Assembly: GCA_020440935.1 (NCBI GenBank)
Contig: JAGRNC010000108.1
Coordinates: 1-7,858, forward strand
Source: Leptospiraceae bacterium
GTDB lineage: Bacteria > Spirochaetota > Leptospiria > Leptospirales > Leptonemataceae
DNA: 7,858 nucleotides
Direction: 5' to 3'
This document shows positions 1 to 6,026 of this stretch, one piece after another (within the stretch, counting starts at the first letter, position 1; the number at the start of each line of letters is the position of its first letter). The notes below the pieces were generated by a model, which did not search any database, was not told the DNA's origin, and saw only the letters and a program-made list of their open reading frames with translations. Both the position numbers and the translations under genes were made by a program.

Positions 1-65
1 CCCCGCTCATTGTCGCAACGACCATGGCATGCAGAGATGTGGATTTTGCTCCCGTCGCCAACTAA
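1..65 (+). CDS. C-terminal end of a tandem paralogue of the YWTD-type propeller protein (partial)
   Basis: Only the last 20 codons lie in the window, with a TAA stop at 63-65; the reading frame enters at base 3. The residues read PLIVATTMACRDVDFAPVAN. They align without gaps to the end of the next gene, which reads QIVFTSVACRDVDIAQ in the same relative position, including the identical six-residue ACRDVD block. The simplest explanation is that this is the end of a second copy of the same exported beta-propeller family, placed head to tail 98 bases upstream. Nothing can be said about its start, length or signal peptide, and function is inferred only from the neighbour. The match is short, but the shared block falls at the C-terminus of both proteins, which makes coincidence unlikely. 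Confidence 0.72.
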   Translation, partial: PLIVATTMACRDVDFAPVAN

Positions 66-148
66 TGGATTCAGTGCAAACCAGACCTGGCCCCAGATGG
101 GCCGTTGAAATCACTATAGATTTTTAAACTTTACAACATCCTCTTCAG

Positions 149-173
149 GTTTGGGCTAGAATAATGCCCAAAC
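149..173 (+). promoter_or_regulatory. 8-bp inverted repeat bracketing a start codon
   Basis: GTTTGGGC at 149-156 and GCCCAAAC at 166-173 are perfect reverse complements separated by nine bases. The right arm begins with the G of the ATG at 164. In RNA this would form an 8-bp hairpin that hides the initiation region of the propeller gene; in DNA it could be a dimeric operator. There is no T-run after it, so it is not an intrinsic terminator. The pairing is seen directly; the regulatory role is inferred. Confidence 0.4.
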
Positions 174-1099
174 GAATATATAAGAAGAAAAGGCCTCTCA
201 TGTGGCTTGCTGGATTGTTTCTCGCCCTTTCCTTTCCAATCATCTCAACCTGCGACGTCGCTTCTACCGGCTGTATGACCGGCGATCCCGATTGTTCTAC
301 TTCATCGCTGATTGCAATGATCGCATCGCTTCCGGCCGGCCGGGCACTGTATTGGGGGGACGCCAATGACAACGGAATCTACAAGGCGGAACTGGGAACT
401 CGCGAGGCAGAGTTAATGAAAATATCTCCCGAGTATCCCCAGGTTCTGGAGATTACCCCTTCGCATGATTGGCTCTGGTACGTGGGCGGTAGCGGAGGCA
501 CTCTATATAGAATGGATGTGCCCGCCGGCAATCCTGCCGTCTTCGACAGCAGCTATCAGGATCCGTTCGCCATTCAATTCGATGAATCGACCGGAATACT
601 GTACGCCAGCGACAATGGCGCCGGTGAGCTGGACACAGCCGTAGCAGACTGGACCTCCAACACTGCTCTCGGTTTCCCCAGCGCGCCCATGGGGATGGCT
701 ATTGATCCCGAAAACGAAAAGCTCTATCTCAATGACTCTTCAAACATCCAACGATTTGCGCTGGACTACACTGGGTCTACGACTCTGGTAACCGGCGCCG
801 GTAACGTATACGATCTGGAGCTCGACATCGCAGACGATAAAATGTACTGGGTAGATCGGGCCGGAAAAACCATTCAGTCGGCCAATCTCGATGGTACTGG
901 CGTTACAACGCTCCTTGGAGGTTTAACCCAGATTCAGGGACTGGCTATTGATCGCACGAATGAGCGCATCTATTACTGCGATTCAGGTACACAGGAGATT
1001 GGACGATTGAATACCGATGGTACGAACAACCAGATCGTGTTCACTTCTGTAGCTTGCCGCGACGTAGATATTGCTCAGAACTACCTGGTTTCGCGATAA
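164..1099 (+). CDS. Exported, probably lipid-anchored, six-bladed YWTD/NHL-like beta-propeller protein
   Basis: The 311-residue product starts with a basic n-region (KRIYKKKR) and a hydrophobic stretch at about 12-28, followed by Cys30. The preceding IIST is a relaxed lipobox, so lipidation is likely but not certain; Cys37 and Cys44 follow closely. The rest carries at least six spaced copies of a Y-W/Y-x-D-like strand: ALYWGD (61), WLWYVG (103), ILYASD (145), KLYLND (186), KMYWVD (226) and RIYYCD (269). Each is followed by a turn and, in the best copies, by a LDGT or NTDGT element. This is the signature of LDL-receptor-type YWTD propellers, which serve as protein- or ligand-binding platforms outside the cytoplasm; no catalytic residues are evident. 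The start at 164 is chosen because it supplies the basic n-region. An ATG at 200 has a better-placed AAGG but would leave an uncharged signal peptide. A paralogue ends just upstream. The actual ligand is unknown. Confidence 0.78.
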   Translation: MPKRIYKKKRPLMWLAGLFLALSFPIISTCDVASTGCMTGDPDCSTSSLIAMIASLPAGRALYWGDANDNGIYKAELGTREAELMKISPEYPQVLEITPSHDWLWYVGGSGGTLYRMDVPAGNPAVFDSSYQDPFAIQFDESTGILYASDNGAGELDTAVADWTSNTALGFPSAPMGMAIDPENEKLYLNDSSNIQRFALDYTGSTTLVTGAGNVYDLELDIADDKMYWVDRAGKTIQSANLDGTGVTTLLGGLTQIQGLAIDRTNERIYYCDSGTQEIGRLNTDGTNNQIVFTSVACRDVDIAQNYLVSR

Positions 1100-1121
1100 A
1101 TCGCGCGATGGCCGCAGGCCA
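1092..1121. repeat. Two short stem-loops between convergent genes
   Basis: CGCGA-TAAA-TCGCG (1092-1105) spans the stop codon of the propeller gene, and TGGCC-GCA-GGCCA (1109-1121) follows at once. The two convergent genes end only 64 bases apart, so these could slow polymerase from either side. Neither is followed by a T-run on either strand, so they are not called as intrinsic terminators. Confidence 0.3.
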
Positions 1122-1163
1122 AATGCACAGGAGCCGTGACCCTATGATGTAAGATTCAGACTA

Positions 1164-2225
1164 TTAAACCGAAGCGGTGCGAGCGCCAAGGTTGGCATGC
1201 GCATCGCGAAGCAGTCTCTCAGTAGTGGGAAAATCCACGCATGCATCGGTAATGGAAACCCCGTACTTCAAATCGGCGATGTTTTCGGGAATCTTCTGAT
1301 TCCCTTCGAACAGATGGCTTTCCAGCATTATTCCGGCCAGCATATTGTTTCCCGTCTTACGCTGCTCTACTATTTCTTGAAGCGCGATCTCTTGCTTTCC
1401 GTGTTGCTTTCCTGAATTCGCATGGGAACAATCCACAATAATATGATTCTTACTGCCTGATTTCGTCAATGCCTGGATAACTTCAGCAACGCTGGCGGAA
1501 TCGTAGTTAGGTTTGTTGCGCCCACCCCGAAGTATAATATGGCAATACGGATTTCCGGTGGTTCGCACGACGCTTATCATTCCGTTTTCGTCGACTCCCA
1601 GAAAGCTGTGCGGATTTGCGGCCGATTGCACGGCCTCCACAGCTACCTGTGCATTTCCGTCGGTATTATTCTTAAAGCCCACAGGCATGGAAAGACCACT
1701 GGCCATTTCGCGATGGGTCTGGGACTCGGTGGTCCTGGCTCCAATCGCAGCGTAACAAACCAGATCGCCGATATATTGCGGCACAAATGGGTCCAGAAAT
1801 TCCGTGGCAGTGGGTAGACCATACTCCAGAATCTTCAATAGAATACTGCGGGCCTTTTCCAATCCGGTGTTAATGTCATAGGTGCCATCTAAATGGGGAT
1901 CGTTGATCAATCCCTTCCATCCCACAGTTGTCCGAGGCTTCTCGAAGTAGACGCGCATCACCGGAAACAATCTGTCACCCAGCTCTCTGCTCAATGCAGC
2001 GAATCGCTCCGCATATTCGAAGGCAGCCTTTTCATCATGAATGGAACATGGACCGCAGATGACCATAAATCGTGGATCTTCGCCCGATAGAATGCGGGCG
2101 ATGGTCTGTCTGCTTTCGCGAACCAGCGTGCTGATGGCATCGGATGCAGGCAGCGAAGATAGTAGTTCCGTCGCCGGTCGCAGTCGCTCGAAGGATTGGA
2201 TATGGATATTCTGGGTAGCGCTCAT
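1164..2225 (-). CDS. aroF: 3-deoxy-7-phosphoheptulonate (DAHP) synthase, class I AroF-like, probably tyrosine-sensitive
   Basis: This enzyme condenses phosphoenolpyruvate and erythrose 4-phosphate to DAHP, the first step of aromatic amino acid biosynthesis, in the cytoplasm. The 353-residue product matches the length of the Escherichia coli isozymes (about 350). It keeps the metal- and substrate-binding blocks: GPCSIHD with Cys60, RVYFEKPRTTVGWKG (91-105), GARTTESQTHRE (162-173), PVGFKN, ILRGG, DCSHANS with His267, Glu302 in LESH, and Asp327 in ITDAC. The residue after SFL is Gly210. The equivalent site is Ser211 in Phe-sensitive AroG and Gly in Tyr-sensitive AroF and yeast Aro4, so tyrosine feedback is inferred. 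The ATG at 2225 is preferred to an in-frame GTG at 2252, which has no ribosome-binding site and would add nine non-conserved residues; even at 2225 the site is weak (GAG seven bases upstream). No other aromatic-pathway gene is adjacent, so it is probably transcribed alone. Confidence 0.96.
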   Translation of the reverse strand: MSATQNIHIQSFERLRPATELLSSLPASDAISTLVRESRQTIARILSGEDPRFMVICGPCSIHDEKAAFEYAERFAALSRELGDRLFPVMRVYFEKPRTTVGWKGLINDPHLDGTYDINTGLEKARSILLKILEYGLPTATEFLDPFVPQYIGDLVCYAAIGARTTESQTHREMASGLSMPVGFKNNTDGNAQVAVEAVQSAANPHSFLGVDENGMISVVRTTGNPYCHIILRGGRNKPNYDSASVAEVIQALTKSGSKNHIIVDCSHANSGKQHGKQEIALQEIVEQRKTGNNMLAGIMLESHLFEGNQKIPENIADLKYGVSITDACVDFPTTERLLRDAHANLGARTASV

Positions 2226-2235
2226 TTTTAGACTC

Positions 2236-2263
2236 AGTATGAAATTCGGCACTCTGAAGGCAA
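2236..2263 (-). promoter_or_regulatory. Possible promoter of the DAHP synthase gene
   Basis: On the minus strand TTGCCT (2258-2263) and CATACT (2236-2241) are separated by 16 bases, each matching four of six positions of the sigma-70 consensus. Only ten bases separate the -10-like element from the ATG at 2225, so transcription from it would yield a nearly leaderless message. This is a pattern match only. Confidence 0.25.
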
Positions 2264-2315
2264 TTGGAACACATCAATTTTCTGTGCAGCGGTCATTTTC
2301 CGGCCCTGTCGCCGT

Positions 2316-2339
2316 CGGAAGCCAAAATCGCCCCTTCCG
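2316..2339. repeat. Stem-loop in the divergent intergenic region
   Basis: CGGAAG (2316-2321) and CTTCCG (2334-2339) form a perfect 6-bp stem around a 12-base loop, extendable by a G-T and a G-C pair. It sits about 90 bases upstream of the DAHP synthase start and about 175 bases upstream of the divergent lipoprotein gene. It could belong to a leader of the former or be incidental. Apart from this and the two promoter candidates, I see nothing in 2226-2514: no convincing small gene is present. Confidence 0.25.
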
Positions 2340-2476
2340 GCTGCAGGCCCGCATAAGAGCCGCGGAGCCCGTACAATCAGTCGCATAGAATGCAGATTCT
2401 TGCATCGCCTCCCAATTCTTGCAGAGTCAGGCTCAGTGCAGAACATTGTACCAATATCCGGACTGAACTTTCGAAA

Positions 2477-2504
2477 TTGACACAAACCTGCCCGAAGGTA
2501 AGTT
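2477..2504 (+). promoter_or_regulatory. Possible promoter of the lipoprotein gene, with a consensus -35
   Basis: TTGACA at 2477-2482 is a perfect sigma-70 -35 hexamer. Sixteen bases on, TAAGTT (2499-2504) keeps T1, A2 and T6 of the -10 consensus. The inferred start point would lie a few bases before the ATG at 2515, which agrees with the absence of a ribosome-binding site close to that ATG. The -10 is weak, so confidence is modest. Confidence 0.38.
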
Positions 2505-2514
2505 TTCGACTGCA

Positions 2515-3432
2515 ATGCACCGAATTCTGGCCTGTCTTCTCATACTACCGCTATTGAGCTGCCTCACAGTTATTCCCGAACAGCCTGCACCACAAACCAG
2601 GCCTTCCGAATACAGGGCCCATGTGGCCAATAGTTCACTCCGCCAATCCCTGGAGCTTCAGGGGCTCATCGATAATCCGGAGAGCCCAATTCGGATCAAA
2701 GCCCAGGAGTTTCCCGTGCAATCCAACGGACCGGACTATTGCGTTGTTCCTGCCTTCGTTTTGTTTCTGGTACCCTGCTGGCGCGAACAGAAGAGCCGGC
2801 TGGAAATTGTAGTCTCCGCGCCACCCTGGCCCGGTACCAGAGAAGAACGACATTCCGCAGAGATCCAAAAGAAGCAATATATATGGCTTCCGCTTATTTT
2901 GGCCGCCCCATTTTTGAGCGATGATGCAGCCATCCAGCACGGGGCAACCCGCCTGGGCCCGGAAATTGCCAGTTCGGTGAAACGACTGCAAGCACAGGTC
3001 GATTACTTCCAGGGCGAATTAGAGCGACGACGCGGTAGAGATCGGCATGCATATCCAATTATTATCACGGGATTTCAGTCAGAGGATCACTATGAAACAG
3101 ATGGAAGCCATGAGCTGAGCGCTACAGTACGAATTTTCAATAATTCCGGTAAGGACATCAAAGATTTGCGATTAACTATGCAGCCTGTAGATGCAACCGA
3201 CGAATCAGAACGGCGAGTAAGATTTGATCCCATCGTCGCCAGTCTGGGGCCGGTGGGTAAGAATCAATTTGCCGCAAAGCATAGCCTTCCCTCGCTGACA
3301 GATCATCCGGAGGCCCGCGCTTTGCTTCTTACAGAAATTCGAATCTCTCTGGAGGACGGCGAGCAAATCGTTCTCGATCAATCGCGTATTCGAGAAATGA
3401 TGCTTCCAGTAACCTCCGAACAGCTCCATTGA
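2515..3432 (+). CDS. Unrecognised lipoprotein with a C-terminal beta-sandwich-like region
   Basis: I do not recognise this 305-residue protein. It begins with a short signal peptide ending in a good lipobox, LPLLSC, with Cys16 as the probable lipidated residue, so it should be anchored in a membrane facing the periplasm or the surface. A Pro-rich stretch follows (21-30). Two short hydrophobic segments, one at about 77-87 flanked by Cys76 and Cys88 and one at about 122-134, are too short for confident membrane helices. A basic, possibly coiled stretch at about 147-178 precedes a beta-rich segment. There VRIFNNSGKDIKDLRL (about 185-200) and the strands that follow resemble Ig- or FN3-like domains of exported proteins; this is a weak impression. 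The ATG at 2515 is the only plausible start because no other Met occurs before about residue 200. The nearest purine-rich site (GAAGG, 2494-2498) lies 16 bases away, which is unusually far. The gene is probably monocistronic, with a hairpin just after its stop. Confidence 0.75.
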   Translation: MHRILACLLILPLLSCLTVIPEQPAPQTRPSEYRAHVANSSLRQSLELQGLIDNPESPIRIKAQEFPVQSNGPDYCVVPAFVLFLVPCWREQKSRLEIVVSAPPWPGTREERHSAEIQKKQYIWLPLILAAPFLSDDAAIQHGATRLGPEIASSVKRLQAQVDYFQGELERRRGRDRHAYPIIITGFQSEDHYETDGSHELSATVRIFNNSGKDIKDLRLTMQPVDATDESERRVRFDPIVASLGPVGKNQFAAKHSLPSLTDHPEARALLLTEIRISLEDGEQIVLDQSRIREMMLPVTSEQLH

Positions 3433-3452
3433 AATGCCAAATCCATTGTAGC

Positions 3453-3486
3453 AATTCCGGAATGCGGAATTTTCGAACCGTTTTTT
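3453..3486 (+). terminator. Imperfect intrinsic terminator after the lipoprotein gene
   Basis: AATTCCG (3453-3459) pairs perfectly with CGGAATT (3465-3471) around a five-base loop, 20 bases after the lipoprotein stop codon. Four T residues lie at 3470-3473, and a run of six T follows at 3481-3486 after a seven-base gap. The stem and location fit a terminator. The interrupted T-tract makes efficiency uncertain. Confidence 0.5.
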
Positions 3487-3551
3487 CGTAGGAGAGGCCC
3501 GCGGAAACGAGACGGTCAAGGTGGCGCTTTGCTATTCACCTGGCGGAGCAG

Positions 3552-3576
3552 AAAAAAAGGGCGGCCTGAGCCGCCC
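3552..3576 (-). terminator. Strong intrinsic terminator of the minus-strand cluster
   Basis: GGGCGGC (3559-3565) and GCCGCCC (3570-3576) form a perfect 7-bp GC-only stem around a four-base loop. On the minus strand the stem is followed directly by seven T residues (3558 down to 3552), the classic rho-independent arrangement. It lies 147 bases past the stop codon of the sensor kinase gene, so it probably ends the whole minus-strand transcript. Confidence 0.9.
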
Positions 3577-3577
3577 C

Positions 3578-3653
3578 GTGAGTGTGCAGTCGGATGCTCA
3601 CAACTGAAGGGTACACCTCAGTAGACGAATACACAATAGGATTAAGATCCTAT
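3578..3653 (-). repeat. Cluster of stem-loops in the 3' leader of the minus-strand cluster
   Basis: Three inverted repeats lie in series between the kinase stop and the terminator. They are ATAGGAT-TAAG-ATCCTAT (3636-3653, perfect 7 bp), a 7-bp stem with one G-T pair (3603-3609 with 3616-3622), and GTGAG/CTCAC (3578-3582 with 3597-3601). None has its own T-run. Together they make the untranslated tail highly structured. I saw no reading frame in 3577-3723 with a convincing start signal. Confidence 0.4.
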
Positions 3654-3723
3654 AAATGGTTCGGCGGCTAATTTTCCGCAGTCGCAGCTAGCGATCGATA
3701 CAACGCATGCGCGCTTACCGGAA

Positions 3724-5466
3724 CTACGGCTCCACCGGAAGACTAACTTGAATTTCTGTTCCTTGCTCAGGATTGCTGGTAAATGTAATATCGCCCCCGT
3801 GTGCGCGGGCGATGAGTCGAGCGCTGTACGTCCCGAGCCCGCTTCCGCGCGAACTCTTGCCCTTCGCGTAGCGTTCAAAGAAGGTTTTCTGTAAATCTAG
3901 CGGAATAAGGCCCTGATTGTGAATAAAGATGCGTACATCATGATCGCGCTGCATTTGAACTGTAACATAGGAATCCTCGGGAGCGGCTTCGATTGCATTT
4001 TTCAAAAGATTGGCCAGCATACTCTTTAAGTATACGACTTCGCCGTTGTAGAAACATGGTTCGGCCGCATCCAGGGTTTGATCGCCCGAATAACAGAGTA
4101 ATGTTACCTTTTTCTTTGCCGCGAAGGGCTCGAATCCCGATATCAAATCCGCAAGCACCGCCGAAAGATTGATCCTCTCCCGTTTCAGTTTATGGCGCCC
4201 GCTTTCCATTTCCATGATTTCGAGACTTCGTTCGAGCAATTCAAGCATATGGGCTGCAGATCTGTAGATCCGCTGGTAAATGGCAGAGTGGGGCGATCCC
4301 TGCGGGTCCGCGATTAGCATTTCCGAATGTCCCAGAATGACACCCAGCGGCCCTTTCAGATCATGCTGTATGAGCCGTTCGGCTTCTTTGCGCATTTCTT
4401 CGCTTCGGCGAAGGTGCAAATTTAGCGAGTGAATGTAGATAGCAATACCGGAAACGACCAGAGCCACGGCCAGGGTAATTCCGAGGGCAATGTAAAGCCA
4501 GGTATAATCTCGGTGCGGATCCGGATCGTACATGAATCCGTCTATCTTGTAGCCGCGCGGCATCATTCCCAGTTCCGCGTACACACTGGCAATGTGCTCC
4601 CATCGGCCTCGAAACATATGACCGATTTCCACAATGTCCGGCATTAGGAGTCGCATTTGCGCCGCTTCAAAACGAAGATGCTCCATGCTATGACGCTTGC
4701 TGTATTTGTTGTAAATGAGCTGAATGATTTCTTCCTGGTGGGCCATTGCGTATTTCCAGCCCTTCAGACTGGCCTCGCGGAAGGCCTTAACGCGCTCCGG
4801 ATGGTCCCGCAGTTGCTGCTCGGTGGTAAAAAGGTTGTCCCCATAGAAGTCGATACCGGCTGCTCGGGGGGAAAACAAAAGATACGGGGTTCCTTCCTGA
4901 TGAAGAGCGAATGGTTCGTCGGTAATGTACACGGACATAGCATCCGCCTCGCCGTTTACCAGCGATCGAGCATCAAATGAATGCGGCGGCTGAATCAGTT
5001 TGCTGATGGAAACTCCCTCGCGATTTAGATAAGCGTACAACTCCGCCGAATGGGGCTCGATCATGACGCGACGGCCTTCAAGCTGATGCAGAGTCTGGAT
5101 ACCCGAATCCTTTCGCATCATCAGCGACAGCGGCGAATGCTGAAATAGGACGGCCAGAACAACCACAGGCTCGCCCTGCGAACGGAGAAGGAGCAGATCG
5201 GTGGTCCCTACGCCAAACTCCGCATCCCCATCCAGAACTCGCCTAATAAACTGCTCGCCTTCCTGCGCTTCCCGGATCTCTACTTCGAGACCAGCCTCGC
5301 GGTAGTAACCTTTCTCAATGGCTGCATAGTATCCCGCGAATTGAAATTGATGTTTCCATTTTAGCTGTAATCGGACTTTTTCCAGTTCACCGGGCTGCGC
5401 CGGTTCGCCGTACAACCCCCCTGTCAGAGTCAGGAAGGCCGCAATTATGATGCGATTAACTTTCAC
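3724..5466 (-). CDS. NMT1/THI5-like periplasmic binding domain fused to a sensor histidine kinase
   Basis: The product is about 580 residues. A short signal peptide or anchor (about 1-21) precedes a periplasmic solute-binding domain (about 31-312) of the NMT1/THI5 family, recognised from KWKHQFQFAGYYAAIEKGYY and a later IDFYGDNLFTTE block. The stretch EIGHMFRGRWEHIASVYAELG is typical of versions fused to signalling outputs. One membrane helix (about 323-347) leads to a dimerisation and phosphotransfer helix with HDLKGPL (His about 368). An HATPase domain follows, with its N box at LLKNAIEAA (Asn about 490) and glycine box at GSGLG (about 541-545). The G1-like box reads HNQGLIP, with Asn in place of the usual Asp, a variant found in other active kinases. 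No receiver or HPt domain is fused. GTG at 5466 is preferred because AGAAG lies six bases upstream; TTG at 5469 would be only three away. The start overlaps the end of the deaminase gene, suggesting coupled translation. The ligand is unknown; related domains bind pyrimidines, other thiamin precursors or other small molecules. Confidence 0.92.
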   Translation of the reverse strand: MKVNRIIIAAFLTLTGGLYGEPAQPGELEKVRLQLKWKHQFQFAGYYAAIEKGYYREAGLEVEIREAQEGEQFIRRVLDGDAEFGVGTTDLLLLRSQGEPVVVLAVLFQHSPLSLMMRKDSGIQTLHQLEGRRVMIEPHSAELYAYLNREGVSISKLIQPPHSFDARSLVNGEADAMSVYITDEPFALHQEGTPYLLFSPRAAGIDFYGDNLFTTEQQLRDHPERVKAFREASLKGWKYAMAHQEEIIQLIYNKYSKRHSMEHLRFEAAQMRLLMPDIVEIGHMFRGRWEHIASVYAELGMMPRGYKIDGFMYDPDPHRDYTWLYIALGITLAVALVVSGIAIYIHSLNLHLRRSEEMRKEAERLIQHDLKGPLGVILGHSEMLIADPQGSPHSAIYQRIYRSAAHMLELLERSLEIMEMESGRHKLKRERINLSAVLADLISGFEPFAAKKKVTLLCYSGDQTLDAAEPCFYNGEVVYLKSMLANLLKNAIEAAPEDSYVTVQMQRDHDVRIFIHNQGLIPLDLQKTFFERYAKGKSSRGSGLGTYSARLIARAHGGDITFTSNPEQGTEIQVSLPVEP

Positions 5467-5899
5467 CAATATCTTCTTGCCAGAGTCCTGGGTTCTTTTC
5501 TATAAACTCCGCCATCATATCGATGCATTCTCGGGAATTCATATCAATTACTTCTATGCCGTTTTCTCGCAGCCAGTCGATTCCGCCGTGAAAGTTTTTG
5601 GATTCTCCAACGAGTACTGTGCCGATTCCGAATTGTCTGATTAAGCCGCTGCAATACCAGCACGGCGCCAGGGTCGTTACCATTAGCTTGTCTTTGTAGG
5701 TCTTTTGACGTCCGGCCTTTCGAAAAGCATCGGTCTCCCCGTGGACCGAGGGATCGTTATCCTGCACCCTTCGATTATGACCGCGGCCCAGCAACCGGCC
5801 ATCGGAATCGAAGAGGGCCGCGCCTACGGGAATACCCCCTTCGCGTAGCGATATGCGCGCCTCCTCTAGAGCGATCTGCAGCAAACCCGAATGATCCAT
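5456..5899 (-). CDS. Yeast-type (Fcy1-like) zinc cytosine deaminase
   Basis: This enzyme of the CDA-fold deaminase superfamily probably converts cytosine to uracil and ammonia in pyrimidine salvage, in the cytoplasm. The 147-residue product carries the zinc motifs HGE (His53, Glu55 as proton shuttle) and PCWYC (Cys80, Cys83). Similarity to yeast Fcy1 covers the full length and includes GGIPVGAALF, LGRGHN, YKDKLMVTTLAPC and the C-terminal W-x-E-D-I-G-E block. There Trp140 and Asp143 match the Fcy1 substrate-pocket residues Trp152 and Asp155. That tail separates it from guanine deaminases and tRNA adenosine deaminases. A longer frame opens at a TTG at 5950 with no ribosome-binding site. The ATG at 5899 has a G-rich element (5903-5908) just upstream and fits the Fcy1 N-terminus, so it is chosen. 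The gene follows the receiver-like gene after 127 bases and overlaps the kinase start by about 11 bases. Other aminopyrimidine substrates are possible. Confidence 0.93.
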   Translation of the reverse strand: MDHSGLLQIALEEARISLREGGIPVGAALFDSDGRLLGRGHNRRVQDNDPSVHGETDAFRKAGRQKTYKDKLMVTTLAPCWYCSGLIRQFGIGTVLVGESKNFHGGIDWLRENGIEVIDMNSRECIDMMAEFIEKNPGLWQEDIGES

Positions 5900-6026
5900 G
5901 TGCCCCCCATTGGATGGTGAGAATGGTGGCCGAGCAGGAAATCCGGTCAATCAAACAATGTTGTAATTGCGGTCTGGAAGGCAGGAAGGAAAGTCAGAAT
6001 GAGCGGAGGTATTAGGGCGCTAACTT

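Noticed and set aside
89..103. GGCCC-CAGAT-GGGCC hairpin after the upstream propeller paralogue as a terminator
   Set aside because: The stem is only 5 bp and the nearest T-run (121-125) is 17 bases beyond it, so it does not fit an intrinsic terminator.
105..137. Promoter for the propeller gene built on TTGAAA at 105-110
   Set aside because: No hexamer with a reasonable match to TATAAT lies at 16-18 bases; TATAGA is too near and TACAAC too far.
2041..2388. Open frame of 115 codons on the plus strand
   Set aside because: More than half is antisense to the conserved DAHP synthase start region, and the remaining residues show no domain-like composition.
2234..2515. Open frame of 93 codons on the minus strand in the divergent intergenic region
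   Set aside because: Its composition is rich in Arg and Cys without a recognisable motif, and it would cover the promoter region of both flanking genes. I treat it as chance.
3205..3519. Open frame of 104 codons on the minus strand
   Set aside because: It is mostly antisense to the lipoprotein gene and crosses its terminator-like hairpin.
5900..6026. Riboswitch or internal promoter between the receiver-like gene and the deaminase
   Set aside because: I looked for thiamin-, purine- or other riboswitch-like cores and for paired promoter hexamers. I found only TTGACC with no good -10, and no recognisable conserved core.
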